Assembly (NCBI RefSeq): GCF_040066175.1
Contig: NZ_JBEAAM010000008.1
Location: 104,308 to 168,307 of the forward strand
Direction of reading: 5' to 3'
Length of the DNA: 64,000 bases
From: Solimonas sp040066175
GTDB lineage: Bacteria; Pseudomonadota; Gammaproteobacteria; Nevskiales; Nevskiaceae
The notes beneath the pieces were generated by a model. It was not told the DNA's origin. It saw only the letters and a list, made by a program, of their open reading frames with translations, and made no database searches. Positions 19,679 to 26,869 of the stretch are shown in pieces. The translations under genes were made by a program, and so were the position numbers. The first letter of the stretch is position 1. Each line of letters opens with the position of its first letter.

Positions 19679-20026
19679 ATGGATCAGGCGCAGGTGCTCC
19701 GGAGTCTGGCAAAGCGGCGGGCCGAGCTCGCCGACCGGCTGGCGCGCATCCGCCGCGACCGGCGTCGTGCCGACGGGCCCTTGCCGCAGGACTTCGCCGA
19801 CCAGGCGACCGCGCGCGAGAACGACGATGTCCTCGACCGGCTCGAACAGGCCACCGCGGAAGATCTCGCGCAGTTCGACCGCGCGCTGCGGCATGCGCAG
19901 GCCGGCGAATACGGCGTCTGCGAACGCTGCGGCAACGGCATCTCGGCTTCACGTCTGCAGGCCTTGCCGCAGGCGACGCTGTGTGCCGACTGCGCCGCGG
20001 CGCGCTCCGGTGCGCAGGAGAACTGA
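19679..20026 (+). CDS. DksA/TraR-family zinc-finger protein
   Basis: A 115-residue member of the DksA/TraR family, whose coiled coil enters the RNA polymerase secondary channel. It has an N-terminal coiled coil and a C-terminal four-cysteine zinc finger (Cys81, Cys84, Cys102, Cys105 in CERCGN and CADC). The body is shorter than DksA (about 150 residues). It carries acidic residues at the coil tip region (QDFADQATARENDD), but whether they act as in DksA is unclear. With its FNR-type site it may tune transcription under low oxygen. Confidence 0.85.
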   Translation: MDQAQVLRSLAKRRAELADRLARIRRDRRRADGPLPQDFADQATARENDDVLDRLEQATAEDLAQFDRALRHAQAGEYGVCERCGNGISASRLQALPQATLCADCAAARSGAQEN

Positions 20027-20027
20027 C

Positions 20028-20483
20028 ATGCGTTTCCAGACCGTGCGCGACATCCTCGACTTCGTCCGCGGCTTCCACCAACGGGCCGCGCAGCTGTTCA
20101 GCGCGGCCGCCGACGAGGCGCAGCGCGACAAGGCGCGCTGGATGCTCGAATGGCTGGCGCAGCACGAACGCCGCTTCTCCGAGGCGCTGGCGACCTTCGA
20201 GCAGTCGCCCGCCAATGCGCCCTTGCTGCAGGAATGGCTGCAGTACGCGCCCGATCTCGAGCGCCTGCCGCTGCAGCTCCCCAGGCTGCCGGCGCAACTC
20301 AGCGCCGACGACGCGGCGGCGCTGGCCCTGGCCTTCGACGACTATCTCGTGCGTCTGTACAAGGCCGTGCTCGACACCTGCGAATCGCGCGAGATCTGCG
20401 ACCTGTTCCGCATGCTGCTCGATCAGGAGCGCGCGGAGGAACGCAGCGTCGCCCGCAGCCTGTCGCAGCTGCAGGACTTCTGA
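20028..20483 (+). CDS. ferritin-like (rubrerythrin-type) helical protein
   Basis: A 151-residue, almost fully helical protein. Two helix pairs carry spaced acidic and histidine residues (DKARWMLEWLAQHERRFSE and CDLFRMLLDQERAEERSV), the pattern of a rubrerythrin/ferritin-like four-helix bundle that could hold two irons. The family assignment is tentative. Its ATG is one base after the DksA-like stop and it precedes the SafE-type gene by three bases, so the three form one unit downstream of an FNR-type site. Peroxide or iron handling is a guess from fold and context. Confidence 0.72.
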   Translation: MRFQTVRDILDFVRGFHQRAAQLFSAAADEAQRDKARWMLEWLAQHERRFSEALATFEQSPANAPLLQEWLQYAPDLERLPLQLPRLPAQLSADDAAALALAFDDYLVRLYKAVLDTCESREICDLFRMLLDQERAEERSVARSLSQLQDF

Positions 20484-20486
20484 CGC

Positions 20487-21155
20487 ATGATCGAACTCAC
20501 GGTGCCGGCCCTGCTGGCGACCGGCCTCGCCGCGAGCCCGCACTGCGGCCTGATGTGCGGCGCCCTGCAGGTATCGATGCTGCACGGCCGCGGCGCGCTG
20601 CCGATGGCGCGCGCGGTGCTGCTGCTGCACGCCGGCCGTGTGGCGGGTTACACGCTGCTCGGCGGCGCGGCCGGCACGGCGGGGCAGTGGCTGCTGCGCG
20701 GCCTGCCGGCCGCGGAGTGGGGTCACTGGATCCAGTTCGCGGCGGCCCTGCTGCTGATCGGCGTCGGCGCCGCGCAGTACCGGCGCGAGCGTCCGGTCAC
20801 GGCCGGCTGTCACGCGCCACGCCTGCCGTCGCTGCTGCGGTCGATGCCGGCGCCCGCGCGCGTCTGCGCACAGGGTCTGCTGTGGGCAGCGATGCCCTGC
20901 GGGCTCTTGTATGCGGTGCTCGGCCTGGCGGCGCTGTCGGCGAGCGGGGTCATGGGCGCGCTGCTGCTGGCAGCCTTCGGACTGGGGACCACGCCGCTGC
21001 TGACCGGCAGCGGGGCGCTGATCGCCCACGTGGGCGGCAGCGCCGGACTGCGGCGCACCGGCGCCGCGGTACTGATGGCGATGGGCGCGGCCAGTGCGGT
21101 CGCGGTGCTGCTCGATCCGTCCGGCGCCGCCGGCTGGTGCCGGCTCGGCTATTGA
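20487..21155 (+). CDS. TauE/SafE-like membrane protein of the cbb3 region
   Basis: A 222-residue integral membrane protein with about six helices. It has the conserved HCGLMCGALQ motif near the N-terminus and AMPCGLLYAVLGLAALSGS-like residues in the middle. This is the DsbD-like/SafE family often found in cbb3 clusters, where related proteins support cytochrome oxidase or copper maturation. Conserved Cys pairs in HCGLMCG and MPCG could bind copper or carry electrons across the membrane. Confidence 0.82.
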   Translation: MIELTVPALLATGLAASPHCGLMCGALQVSMLHGRGALPMARAVLLLHAGRVAGYTLLGGAAGTAGQWLLRGLPAAEWGHWIQFAAALLLIGVGAAQYRRERPVTAGCHAPRLPSLLRSMPAPARVCAQGLLWAAMPCGLLYAVLGLAALSASGVMGALLLAAFGLGTTPLLTGSGALIAHVGGSAGLRRTGAAVLMAMGAASAVAVLLDPSGAAGWCRLGY

Positions 21156-21206
21156 TCCGGCTGCGGCCGTCCCCATCTGCGACGGGGTGACCCGGACCGA
21201 GCTGCC

Positions 21207-21644
21207 ATGAGCGAGACCCTGCACATCGTCTGCCCCGCCTGCGACGGCATCAACCGCGTGCCGCGTCAGCGGCTGGGCGAGCGGCCGAACTGCGGCCGCT
21301 GCCATGCGCCGCTGTTCGAAGCGCATCCGGTCGAACTCCACGACCGCAACTTCAAGGTGCAGATCGAGCGCTCCGACGTGCCGGTGCTGGTCGATTTCTG
21401 GGCGTCGTGGTGTGGCCCCTGCCAGGCGATGGCCCCCGCGTTCGCGCAGGCCGCGGCGCAGCTGGAGCCGGGCATGCGCCTGGCCAAGCTCGAAACCGAC
21501 GCCAATCCGGCGACGGCGGCCGCCTACGGCATACGCAGCATTCCCACGCTGATCCTGTTCCATCGCGGTCGCGAACGCGCGCGCAGCAGCGGCGCGATGA
21601 ACCTGTCGATGCTGCTCGACTGGGCGCGCCGCAACGCACCTTGA
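21207..21644 (+). CDS. trxC: thioredoxin 2
   Basis: Thioredoxin 2 reduces protein disulfides and is linked to oxidative stress. The 145-residue product has the N-terminal zinc finger (CPAC and CGRC) that separates TrxC from TrxA, then the thioredoxin fold with the redox motif WCGPC and the cis-proline IRSIPTL. The spacing of 51 bases from the previous gene allows its own promoter. Confidence 0.95.
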   Translation: MSETLHIVCPACDGINRVPRQRLGERPNCGRCHAPLFEAHPVELHDRNFKVQIERSDVPVLVDFWASWCGPCQAMAPAFAQAAAQLEPGMRLAKLETDANPATAAAYGIRSIPTLILFHRGRERARSSGAMNLSMLLDWARRNAP

Positions 21645-21694
21645 CGCCGCGCCGCCGGCGCGTCTCGACGTGACGGTCGCAGTGCGGCAGGCGA

Positions 21695-21722
21695 TGTCGA
21701 AATCGCCGCGGGCCGTCCGATA
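21695..21722 (+). promoter_or_regulatory. ECF42-type promoter 1 (first YciI/DGPF gene)
   Basis: TGTCGA at 21695-21700, a 17-base spacer, then CGATA at 21718-21722. The two blocks match the -35 TGTCGA and -10 CGA(T/C) elements reported for ECF42 sigma factors. The ATG follows 29 bases later. The same arrangement occurs at 22102 and 23852. Confidence 0.78.
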
Positions 21723-21750
21723 ATGCCGTATCCCCACGGTGGAGCCGGCG

Positions 21751-22083
21751 ATGAAATACCTGTGTCTGGTGTACAGCGAGGAAAAGGCGCTCGAAGGCTT
21801 TCCCGACGCCGAATGCATGGCCTGCGGTGATGCCTTGCGCGCGAGCGGGCACATGGTGGCGGCGGAGGCCCTGCAGCCGGTGCGCACCGCCAAGTCTCTG
21901 CGCGTGCGCAAGGGCCGGGTGTCGATCACCGACGGTCCGTTCGCCGAGACCAAGGAGCAGCTCGCCGGTTTCTACCTGGTCGAGGCGCGGGATTTCGACG
22001 AAGCGCTGCAGATCGCGGCGAAGATCCCGCCTGCGCGTGTCGGCTGCATCGAGGTGCGCCCCATCCGGCAGCTGTCGCCGTAG
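21751..22083 (+). CDS. YciI/DGPF-domain protein 1
   Basis: A 110-residue protein of the YCII (DGPF) family, named for the motif seen here as ITDGPFAETKEQLAGFYLVEARDFDEALQIA. These small dimeric alpha/beta proteins are genetically tied to ECF42 sigma factors; their reaction is unknown. GGAG precedes the ATG. It is transcribed alone from its own ECF42-type promoter. A terminal ECMACGDALR segment adds two cysteines absent from its neighbour. Confidence 0.9.
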   Translation: MKYLCLVYSEEKALEGFPDAECMACGDALRASGHMVAAEALQPVRTAKSLRVRKGRVSITDGPFAETKEQLAGFYLVEARDFDEALQIAAKIPPARVGCIEVRPIRQLSP

Positions 22084-22101
22084 CGGAACGGCTGCGGCCG
22101 A

Positions 22102-22129
22102 TGTCGAAATCGGCGCCGGCCGTTCGACC
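22102..22129 (+). promoter_or_regulatory. ECF42-type promoter 2 (second YciI/DGPF operon)
   Basis: TGTCGA at 22102-22107, a 17-base spacer, then CGACC at 22125-22129. The element is nearly the same as that at 21695, including the AATCG after the -35 block. The next ATG is at 22171. Confidence 0.78.
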
Positions 22130-22170
22130 ATGGGTCGAGACCGCCGTCCGGTCCACCAGGAGACGCCGCC

Positions 22171-22539
22171 ATGAAATACATCTGTCTGGCCTACGAGCAG
22201 GAGAGAATCCTCGATGAACTCTCGCCGGCCGCGTGGGATGCGCTGCGCGAGGAGACGCTGGCCTATGTCGAGGAACTGAAGCGCAGCGGCCATCATCTGG
22301 CGTCGGCGCCGCTGGAGTCGGTGCGCACGGCCACGACCGTGCGCGTGCGCAACGGCCGCCTCTCGGCCACCGACGGGCCGTTCGCCGAAACCAAGGAGAC
22401 GCTCGGCGGATTCTTCATGATAGAAGCGCGCGATCTCAACGAGGCGCTGCAGATCGCCGCGCGCTGGCCGTCGGCGCGGTTCGGCAGCATCGAGGTGCGT
22501 CCGGTCGCCGACGCGTTGCGCGTGGAGAGCCGCTACTGA
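22171..22539 (+). CDS. YciI/DGPF-domain protein 2
   Basis: A 122-residue paralogue of the preceding protein, beginning MKYICLAYEQERILDELSP and with the motif SATDGPFAETKETLGGFFMIEARDLNEALQIA. The family function is unknown. It heads a probable operon with the YceI and glutathione transferase genes under its own ECF42-type promoter. The N-terminal region with two extra acidic segments is closer to the usual DGPF length than protein 1. Confidence 0.92.
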   Translation: MKYICLAYEQERILDELSPAAWDALREETLAYVEELKRSGHHLASAPLESVRTATTVRVRNGRLSATDGPFAETKETLGGFFMIEARDLNEALQIAARWPSARFGSIEVRPVADALRVESRY

Positions 22540-22579
22540 TCCGCATCGATCCCCACGACCACCCCCACGGAAGGAACCC

Positions 22580-23155
22580 ATGAACCTGTTCGCAAGATGC
22601 CTGACGACTGCGGCGCTGCTCGCTGCCGCAACCGCGCCGGCCGCCGACCGCTATCTGCTCGACCCGGTGCACACCTTCCCGAGCATCGAGTTTCCGCACA
22701 TGGGGATTTCGATCTGGCGCGGCAAGTTCAACCGCACGCAGGGCGAAGTGCTGCTCGACCGCAAGGCCCGGCAAGGCACGGTCGATATCGTCGTGGACAC
22801 GGCCAGCATCAACTTCGGCCTCGAGGCGATGGACGACAAGGCGCGCTCCAGCGAGTGGTTCGATGTCGCCCGCTTTCCGACCGCGACCTACACAGGCACG
22901 ATCCGCTTCGACGGCGATGCGCCCGCGGCGATCGACGGCGAGATCACGTTCCGCGGCATCCGCAAGCCGCTGCCCCTGACGATCAACAGCTTCAACTGCA
23001 TCCCGCATCCGCTGACGAAGAAAGAGGTCTGCGGCGCCGACGCGCAGGGCGAGCTGAACTGGTCGGAGTGGGGCATGGCGTACAGCGAGTACGGCAAGGG
23101 CGACGCCGGACGGGTGACGCTGCGCATCCAGGTCGAGGGCCAGAAGCAGGAGTGA
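22580..23155 (+). CDS. YceI-family periplasmic protein
   Basis: A 191-residue secreted protein with a signal peptide (about 1-22, cut after TAPAA) and one YceI lipocalin-like beta barrel (DRYLLDPVHTFPSIEFPHMG to the C-terminus). YceI proteins bind isoprenoid-type lipids and respond to stress or high pH. AAGGAA precedes the ATG. It sits 40 bases after the DGPF gene, so it probably belongs to the same sigma-controlled transcript. Confidence 0.9.
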   Translation: MNLFARCLTTAALLAAATAPAADRYLLDPVHTFPSIEFPHMGISIWRGKFNRTQGEVLLDRKARQGTVDIVVDTASINFGLEAMDDKARSSEWFDVARFPTATYTGTIRFDGDAPAAIDGEITFRGIRKPLPLTINSFNCIPHPLTKKEVCGADAQGELNWSEWGMAYSEYGKGDAGRVTLRIQVEGQKQE

Positions 23156-23183
23156 CCGTCGCCCGCGGAACAGGAGAACGTCC

Positions 23184-23831
23184 ATGTCGCTACGGCTCTA
23201 CTACCATCCACTGTCCTCGTTCTGCCAGAAAGTTCTGATCGCGCTCTACGAGAACGGCACGCCGTTCGAGCGCGAGTTCATCGACCTGGCCGACCCCGCA
23301 TCGCGCGCGAAGCTGGTCGAACTGTGGCCGCCGGCGAAGTTTCCGGTGCTGCGCGACGAGGCGCGCGATCGCACCGTGCCGGAATCGAGCATCATCATCG
23401 AGTACCTCGATCAGCACTACCCCGGCCCGGCGCGACTGATTCCCGCGGACGCGGATCGGGCGCGCCAGACGCGCATGTACGACCGCTTCTACGACCTGCA
23501 CGTCAACGTGCCGATGCAGAAGATCATCACCGATCGCCTGCGCCCCGCGGGACAGAACGACGGCCATGGGGTCGAACAGGCGCGGGCGGGGTTACGGATC
23601 GCATACGACATGATCGAGCAGGACATGGCGGCCAGGACCTGGGCGATGGGCGAGGCGTTCTGCATGGCCGACTGCGCGGCGGCGCCGGCGCTGTTCTACG
23701 CCAACATGGTGCTGCCGCTGTCGCCGGATCATCCGCACGCTGCGGCCTATCTGGACCGTTTGATGGCGCGGCCGTCGTATGCGCGCGTGCTGAAGGACGC
23801 GCAACCGTATCTGGCCAACGTGCCGCGGTAG
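23184..23831 (+). CDS. glutathione S-transferase family protein
   Basis: A 215-residue cytoplasmic protein. The N-terminal thioredoxin-like domain (LYYHPLSSFCQKVLIALYENG, with the glutathione-binding PESSIIIEYLD) is followed by an all-helical C-terminal domain. The family conjugates or reduces electrophiles and peroxides; the substrate is unknown. AGGAGA precedes the ATG by the normal distance. It is the last gene of the second unit of the ECF42 cassette. Confidence 0.9.
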   Translation: MSLRLYYHPLSSFCQKVLIALYENGTPFEREFIDLADPASRAKLVELWPPAKFPVLRDEARDRTVPESSIIIEYLDQHYPGPARLIPADADRARQTRMYDRFYDLHVNVPMQKIITDRLRPAGQNDGHGVEQARAGLRIAYDMIEQDMAARTWAMGEAFCMADCAAAPALFYANMVLPLSPDHPHAAAYLDRLMARPSYARVLKDAQPYLANVPR

Positions 23832-23851
23832 CTGCCGGCGTGCGCGCGGGG

Positions 23852-23879
23852 TGTCGATTTTGCGCAGCGCCATGCGACC
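23852..23879 (+). promoter_or_regulatory. ECF42-type promoter 3 (VOC/sigma operon)
   Basis: TGTCGA at 23852-23857, a 17-base spacer, then CGACC at 23875-23879. It heads the unit that ends with the sigma factor gene, implying positive autoregulation. The first ATG is at 23917. Confidence 0.75.
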
Positions 23880-23916
23880 AGCAGGCGAAGGGGCCATCCA
23901 TCCAGAGGAGCGCGAC

Positions 23917-24315
23917 ATGATTTCGCAGATGTTCGTCAACCTGCCGGTCAAGGATCTGAAGAAGACCATGGCCTTCTTCGACCGGCTCGGCTTCGGCTTC
24001 GATCCAAGGTTCACCAACGAGGACGCAGCGTGCATGGTGATCGGCAAGAACATCTACTGCATGCTGCTGCGGCGCGAGCGCTTCAAGGAGTACATTCCCG
24101 ACACGTCGATCTGCGACGCGACGAAGCAGACGGAGGTCATGGTCGCATTGCGCTGCGAGAGCCGCGCGCGCGTGGACGAGTACCTGCGCCAGGCGGTCGC
24201 CGCGGGCGGCACGACGTTCCGCCCGGACGAGGATCACGGCTTCATGTACGCGCGGGCATTCAAGGACCTGGATGGTCACATCTGGGAAGTGTTCTGGATG
24301 AAAGCGGACCAGTAG
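23917..24315 (+). CDS. VOC-superfamily (glyoxalase/bleomycin-resistance-like) protein
   Basis: A 132-residue metal-binding-fold protein. Paired beta-alpha-beta units are visible (MFVNLPVKDLKKTMAFFDRLGF and FMYARAFKDLDGHIWEVFWM, the C-terminal motif of glyoxalase-like enzymes). Family members include lactoylglutathione lyases and dioxygenases; this one is unassigned. GAGGAG precedes the ATG. It begins the four-gene unit ending in the sigma factor. Confidence 0.88.
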   Translation: MISQMFVNLPVKDLKKTMAFFDRLGFGFDPRFTNEDAACMVIGKNIYCMLLRRERFKEYIPDTSICDATKQTEVMVALRCESRARVDEYLRQAVAAGGTTFRPDEDHGFMYARAFKDLDGHIWEVFWMKADQ

Positions 24316-24325
24316 GGGCCGACTC

Positions 24326-24742
24326 ATGAACGTCCAAACCTATCTGCACTTCGACGGCCGCTGCGAAGAAGCGCTCGACTTCTATCGCAAGGCGCTGGGC
24401 GCGGAGATCGGGACGCTGCTGCGCTACAAGGACAGCCCGACGCCGGCGCCGCCGGGGATGGTGCCGCCGGGCTGGGACGGCAAGGTGATGCATGCCGAGC
24501 TGCGCATCGGCGACAGCGTGGTGATGGCCTCCGACGACTGCACGCTCAAGCACGCGGGCTTCCAGGGCTTCCAGCTGGCGATCAACGTGGCCGACGCAGC
24601 CGAGGCCGAGCGCTGCTTCGCCGCGCTGTCCGCCGGAGGGCAAGTGCGCATGCCGCTGGCGGAGACCTTCTTCTCGCCGCGCTTCGGCATGCTCACCGAT
24701 CGTTATGGGGTGTCGTGGATGGTGATGGTGGCGTCGCACTGA
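24326..24742 (+). CDS. PhnB-like VOC-family protein
   Basis: A 138-residue protein of the PhnB/YjdN branch of the VOC superfamily (MNVQTYLHFDGRCEEALDFY, LRIGDSVVMASDD, SPRFGMLTDRYGVSWM). The biochemical role of this branch is not settled. It follows the first VOC gene by ten bases. VOC and PhnB-like genes are frequent companions of ECF42 sigma factors. Confidence 0.9.
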   Translation: MNVQTYLHFDGRCEEALDFYRKALGAEIGTLLRYKDSPTPAPPGMVPPGWDGKVMHAELRIGDSVVMASDDCTLKHAGFQGFQLAINVADAAEAERCFAALSAGGQVRMPLAETFFSPRFGMLTDRYGVSWMVMVASH

Positions 24743-24765
24743 ATGTCCTGCACAGGAGAAATGTC

Positions 24766-25119
24766 ATGTCCTATGTCGATGGTTTCGTACTGCCGGTCCC
24801 CCGGGACAAGCTCGCCGAGTACCGCCGCATGGCGCGCAAGGCGGGCAGGATCTGGCGCGAGCACGGTGCGCTGGAGTTCCGCGAATGCGTGGCCGACGAC
24901 GTCAAGCCCGGCAAGTGGACCTCGTTTCCGCAGGCGGTGAAGCTCAAGCCGGGCGAGGTCGTGATGTTCTCGTGGATCGTGTACAAGTCGCGCCGGGACC
25001 GCGATCGCATCAACGCCAAGGTCATGGCCGACCCGCGCCTGAAGATGGATCCGGCGACGATGCCCTTCGACGGCAAGCGCATGTTCTGGGGCGGGTTCAA
25101 GCCGATCGTCGAGTTGTGA
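24766..25119 (+). CDS. DUF1428 (YbaA-like) family protein
   Basis: A 117-residue cytoplasmic protein with the family signatures MSYVDGFVLPVP, YRRMARKAGRIWREHGALEF and DGKRMFWGGFKPIV. The function is unknown; the fold is a ferredoxin-like dimer. The start follows CAGGAGAAATGTC. Its stop overlaps the sigma factor GTG by four bases (GTGA), so their translation is coupled. Confidence 0.92.
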   Translation: MSYVDGFVLPVPRDKLAEYRRMARKAGRIWREHGALEFRECVADDVKPGKWTSFPQAVKLKPGEVVMFSWIVYKSRRDRDRINAKVMADPRLKMDPATMPFDGKRMFWGGFKPIVEL

Positions 25120-26363
25120 GCGAGCCGGGCGCGCGCGGCAGTATCGAGGCGATCTACCGCAGCGAGTCGCGCCGCGTGCTGGCGACGCTGATCCGCCTCC
25201 TCGGCGACTTCGATCTCGCCGAGGAGGCGTTGCACGAGGCCTTTGCCGCCGCGGTCGAGCAGTGGCCGCGCGAAGGCGTGCCGGCGAATCCCCGCGCCTG
25301 GCTGGTGTCGGCGGGGCGCTTCAAGGCGATCGACGCGCTGCGCCGGCGCGCGCGCTTCGACACGTCGCTCGACGCGGTGGCCGATACGCTCGCCGCCGAT
25401 GCCAGTTACGCACCGGACCGGGACCAGGAGGTGGTCGAGGACGATCGCCTGCGCCTGATCTTCACCTGCTGTCATCCGGCGCTGCCGGCCGATGCGCAGA
25501 TCGCATTGACGCTGCGCGAGGTCTGCGGCTTGACGACCGAGGAGATCGCCAGTGCCTTCCTGACACCGACGCCGACACTGGCGCAGCGCATCGTGCGCGC
25601 CAAGAACAAGATCCGCGTCGCCGGCATTCCCTACGAGGTGCCGGCGCGCGCACAGCTGCCGGAACGCCTCGACAGCGTGCTGCGCGTGATCTATCTCGTG
25701 TTCAACGAGGGCTATTCGGCGTCGGCGGGCGAATCGCTGACGCGGCACGATCTGTCCGGCGAGGCGATCCGCCTCGGGCGCCTGCTGGTCGAGCTGCTGC
25801 CCGACCCGGAAGCGGTCGGCCTGCTCGGGCTGATGCTGTTGCAGGAGTCGCGCCGCGCCGCGCGCACCTCGGCCGACGGCGAACTCGTGCTGCTCGAAGA
25901 ACAGGACCGCTCACTCTGGCATCGAGGCCAGATCGAGGAGGGCGTCGCGCTGGTGCGTCGTGCGCTGACGTCGCGCCGCTTCGGCCCCTATACGGTGCAG
26001 GCGGCGATCGCCGCGGTGCACGCCGAGGCGCCCAGCGCGGCGCAGACGGACTGGGCCGAGATCGTCGGCCTGTACGATCTGCTGCTGCGCATCGAGCCCT
26101 CGCCGGTGATCGCGCTCAACCGCGCCGTCGCCTTGGCGATGCGCGACGGACCGGCGGCCGGTTTGGCGCTGATCGACGCGATCCTTGCCGAAGGCGAACT
26201 GGCCGATTATCACCTCGCGCATGCGGCGAAGGCCGAACTGTGCCGGCGTCTCGGTCGCAAGGACGATGCGCGCGCGGCCTATCTCGAGGCGCTGGGACGG
26301 GCGCGCCAGGCGCCGGAGCGCCGCTTCCTCGAACAGCGGCTCGCTGCGCTGGATCGGTCCTAG
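25116..26363 (+). CDS. ECF42-type RNA polymerase sigma factor
   Basis: A 415-residue extracytoplasmic-function sigma factor of the long ECF42 kind. The sigma2 region (SIEAIYRSESRRVLATLIRLLGDFDLAEEALHEAF, about 8-45) and sigma4 region (LTLREVCGLTTEEIASAFLTPTPTLAQRIVRAKNKIR, near 130-170) are followed by about 240 helical residues with a TPR-like repeat pattern that probably replaces an anti-sigma factor as a sensor. It starts at GTG overlapping the DUF1428 stop. Three matching promoters upstream suggest it transcribes its own operon and the DGPF genes. Confidence 0.94.
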   Translation: MSEPGARGSIEAIYRSESRRVLATLIRLLGDFDLAEEALHEAFAAAVEQWPREGVPANPRAWLVSAGRFKAIDALRRRARFDTSLDAVADTLAADASYAPDRDQEVVEDDRLRLIFTCCHPALPADAQIALTLREVCGLTTEEIASAFLTPTPTLAQRIVRAKNKIRVAGIPYEVPARAQLPERLDSVLRVIYLVFNEGYSASAGESLTRHDLSGEAIRLGRLLVELLPDPEAVGLLGLMLLQESRRAARTSADGELVLLEEQDRSLWHRGQIEEGVALVRRALTSRRFGPYTVQAAIAAVHAEAPSAAQTDWAEIVGLYDLLLRIEPSPVIALNRAVALAMRDGPAAGLALIDAILAEGELADYHLAHAAKAELCRRLGRKDDARAAYLEALGRARQAPERRFLEQRLAALDRS

Positions 26364-26500
26364 GAAGCTGGGCGGCGCAGATCTTGCTGGGAAATCGGTG
26401 TCGCACTTCGGGGCGCGGTAACGGTGCCGCTGCGCCCGGCAATTGCCATGGCTGACGTCGGCCGGTGCGCGAGTCCATCCCTTCCGACTGGAGCACCGAC

Positions 26501-26821
26501 ATGCAGAACCGTTCTTTCCTCTGGCTCGCCGTGGCCTGCGTGATTGTTTCCGGCGCGGCGCTGGCCGCCGACCGCTATCCGGGCATGGCCGACCTGATGG
26601 CGCCGGGCGGCACCTTTCCGGGCACGCCGGACTACGGCAAGGCCGGGGTTCCCGCGACGGCGCAGAGCAGGCGCTGCTTCGCCGACTTCGACGGCAACGG
26701 CGACGGTGCGCTGGAGCCGGCGGAACTCGATCCGTCCTCGCAGCTGGCCAAGCGCTTCGGCACGCGCGATGCAAACCACGACGGCAAGCTGACGCGCGAC
26801 GAGTACGCCTTCGCCTGCTGA
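26501..26821 (+). CDS. secreted EF-hand protein
   Basis: A 106-residue exported protein with a signal peptide (about 1-22, AALAA) and two calcium-binding EF-hand loops, DFDGNGDGALE and DANHDGKLTRDE. The function is unknown; such small calmodulin-like proteins are common in Xanthomonadales-type genomes. The ATG follows GGAGCACCGAC. The gene stands alone and is followed by a strong hairpin shared with the convergent alkB gene. Confidence 0.85.
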   Translation: MQNRSFLWLAVACVIVSGAALAADRYPGMADLMAPGGTFPGTPDYGKAGVPATAQSRRCFADFDGNGDGALEPAELDPSSQLAKRFGTRDANHDGKLTRDEYAFAC

Positions 26822-26824
26822 GAT

Positions 26825-26855
26825 CGGTAGAGGCGGCCCTCGGCCGCCTCTACCG
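26825..26855. terminator. bidirectional terminator between the EF-hand and alkB genes
   Basis: A perfect 14-base stem (CGGTAGAGGCGGCC / GGCCGCCTCTACCG) with a three-base loop lies between the convergent ends of the EF-hand and alkB genes. No strong T run follows on either strand, but a stem this long could act on both. Confidence 0.7.
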
Positions 26856-26869
26856 TCCCGGCACGCGGC

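Noticed and set aside
17218..19680. An 820-codon minus-strand frame opposite ccoI
   Set aside because: It mirrors the codon pattern of ccoI and has no recognisable domain.
24765..24790. A TGTCGA at the start of the DUF1428 gene as a fourth ECF42 promoter
   Set aside because: It lies inside the first codons (MSYVDGF) and lacks a CGAT/CGAC block 17 bases later.
26398..26425. TGTCGC-N17-CGG before the EF-hand gene as another ECF42 promoter
   Set aside because: Both blocks carry a mismatch to the three perfect sites; the match is too weak to claim.
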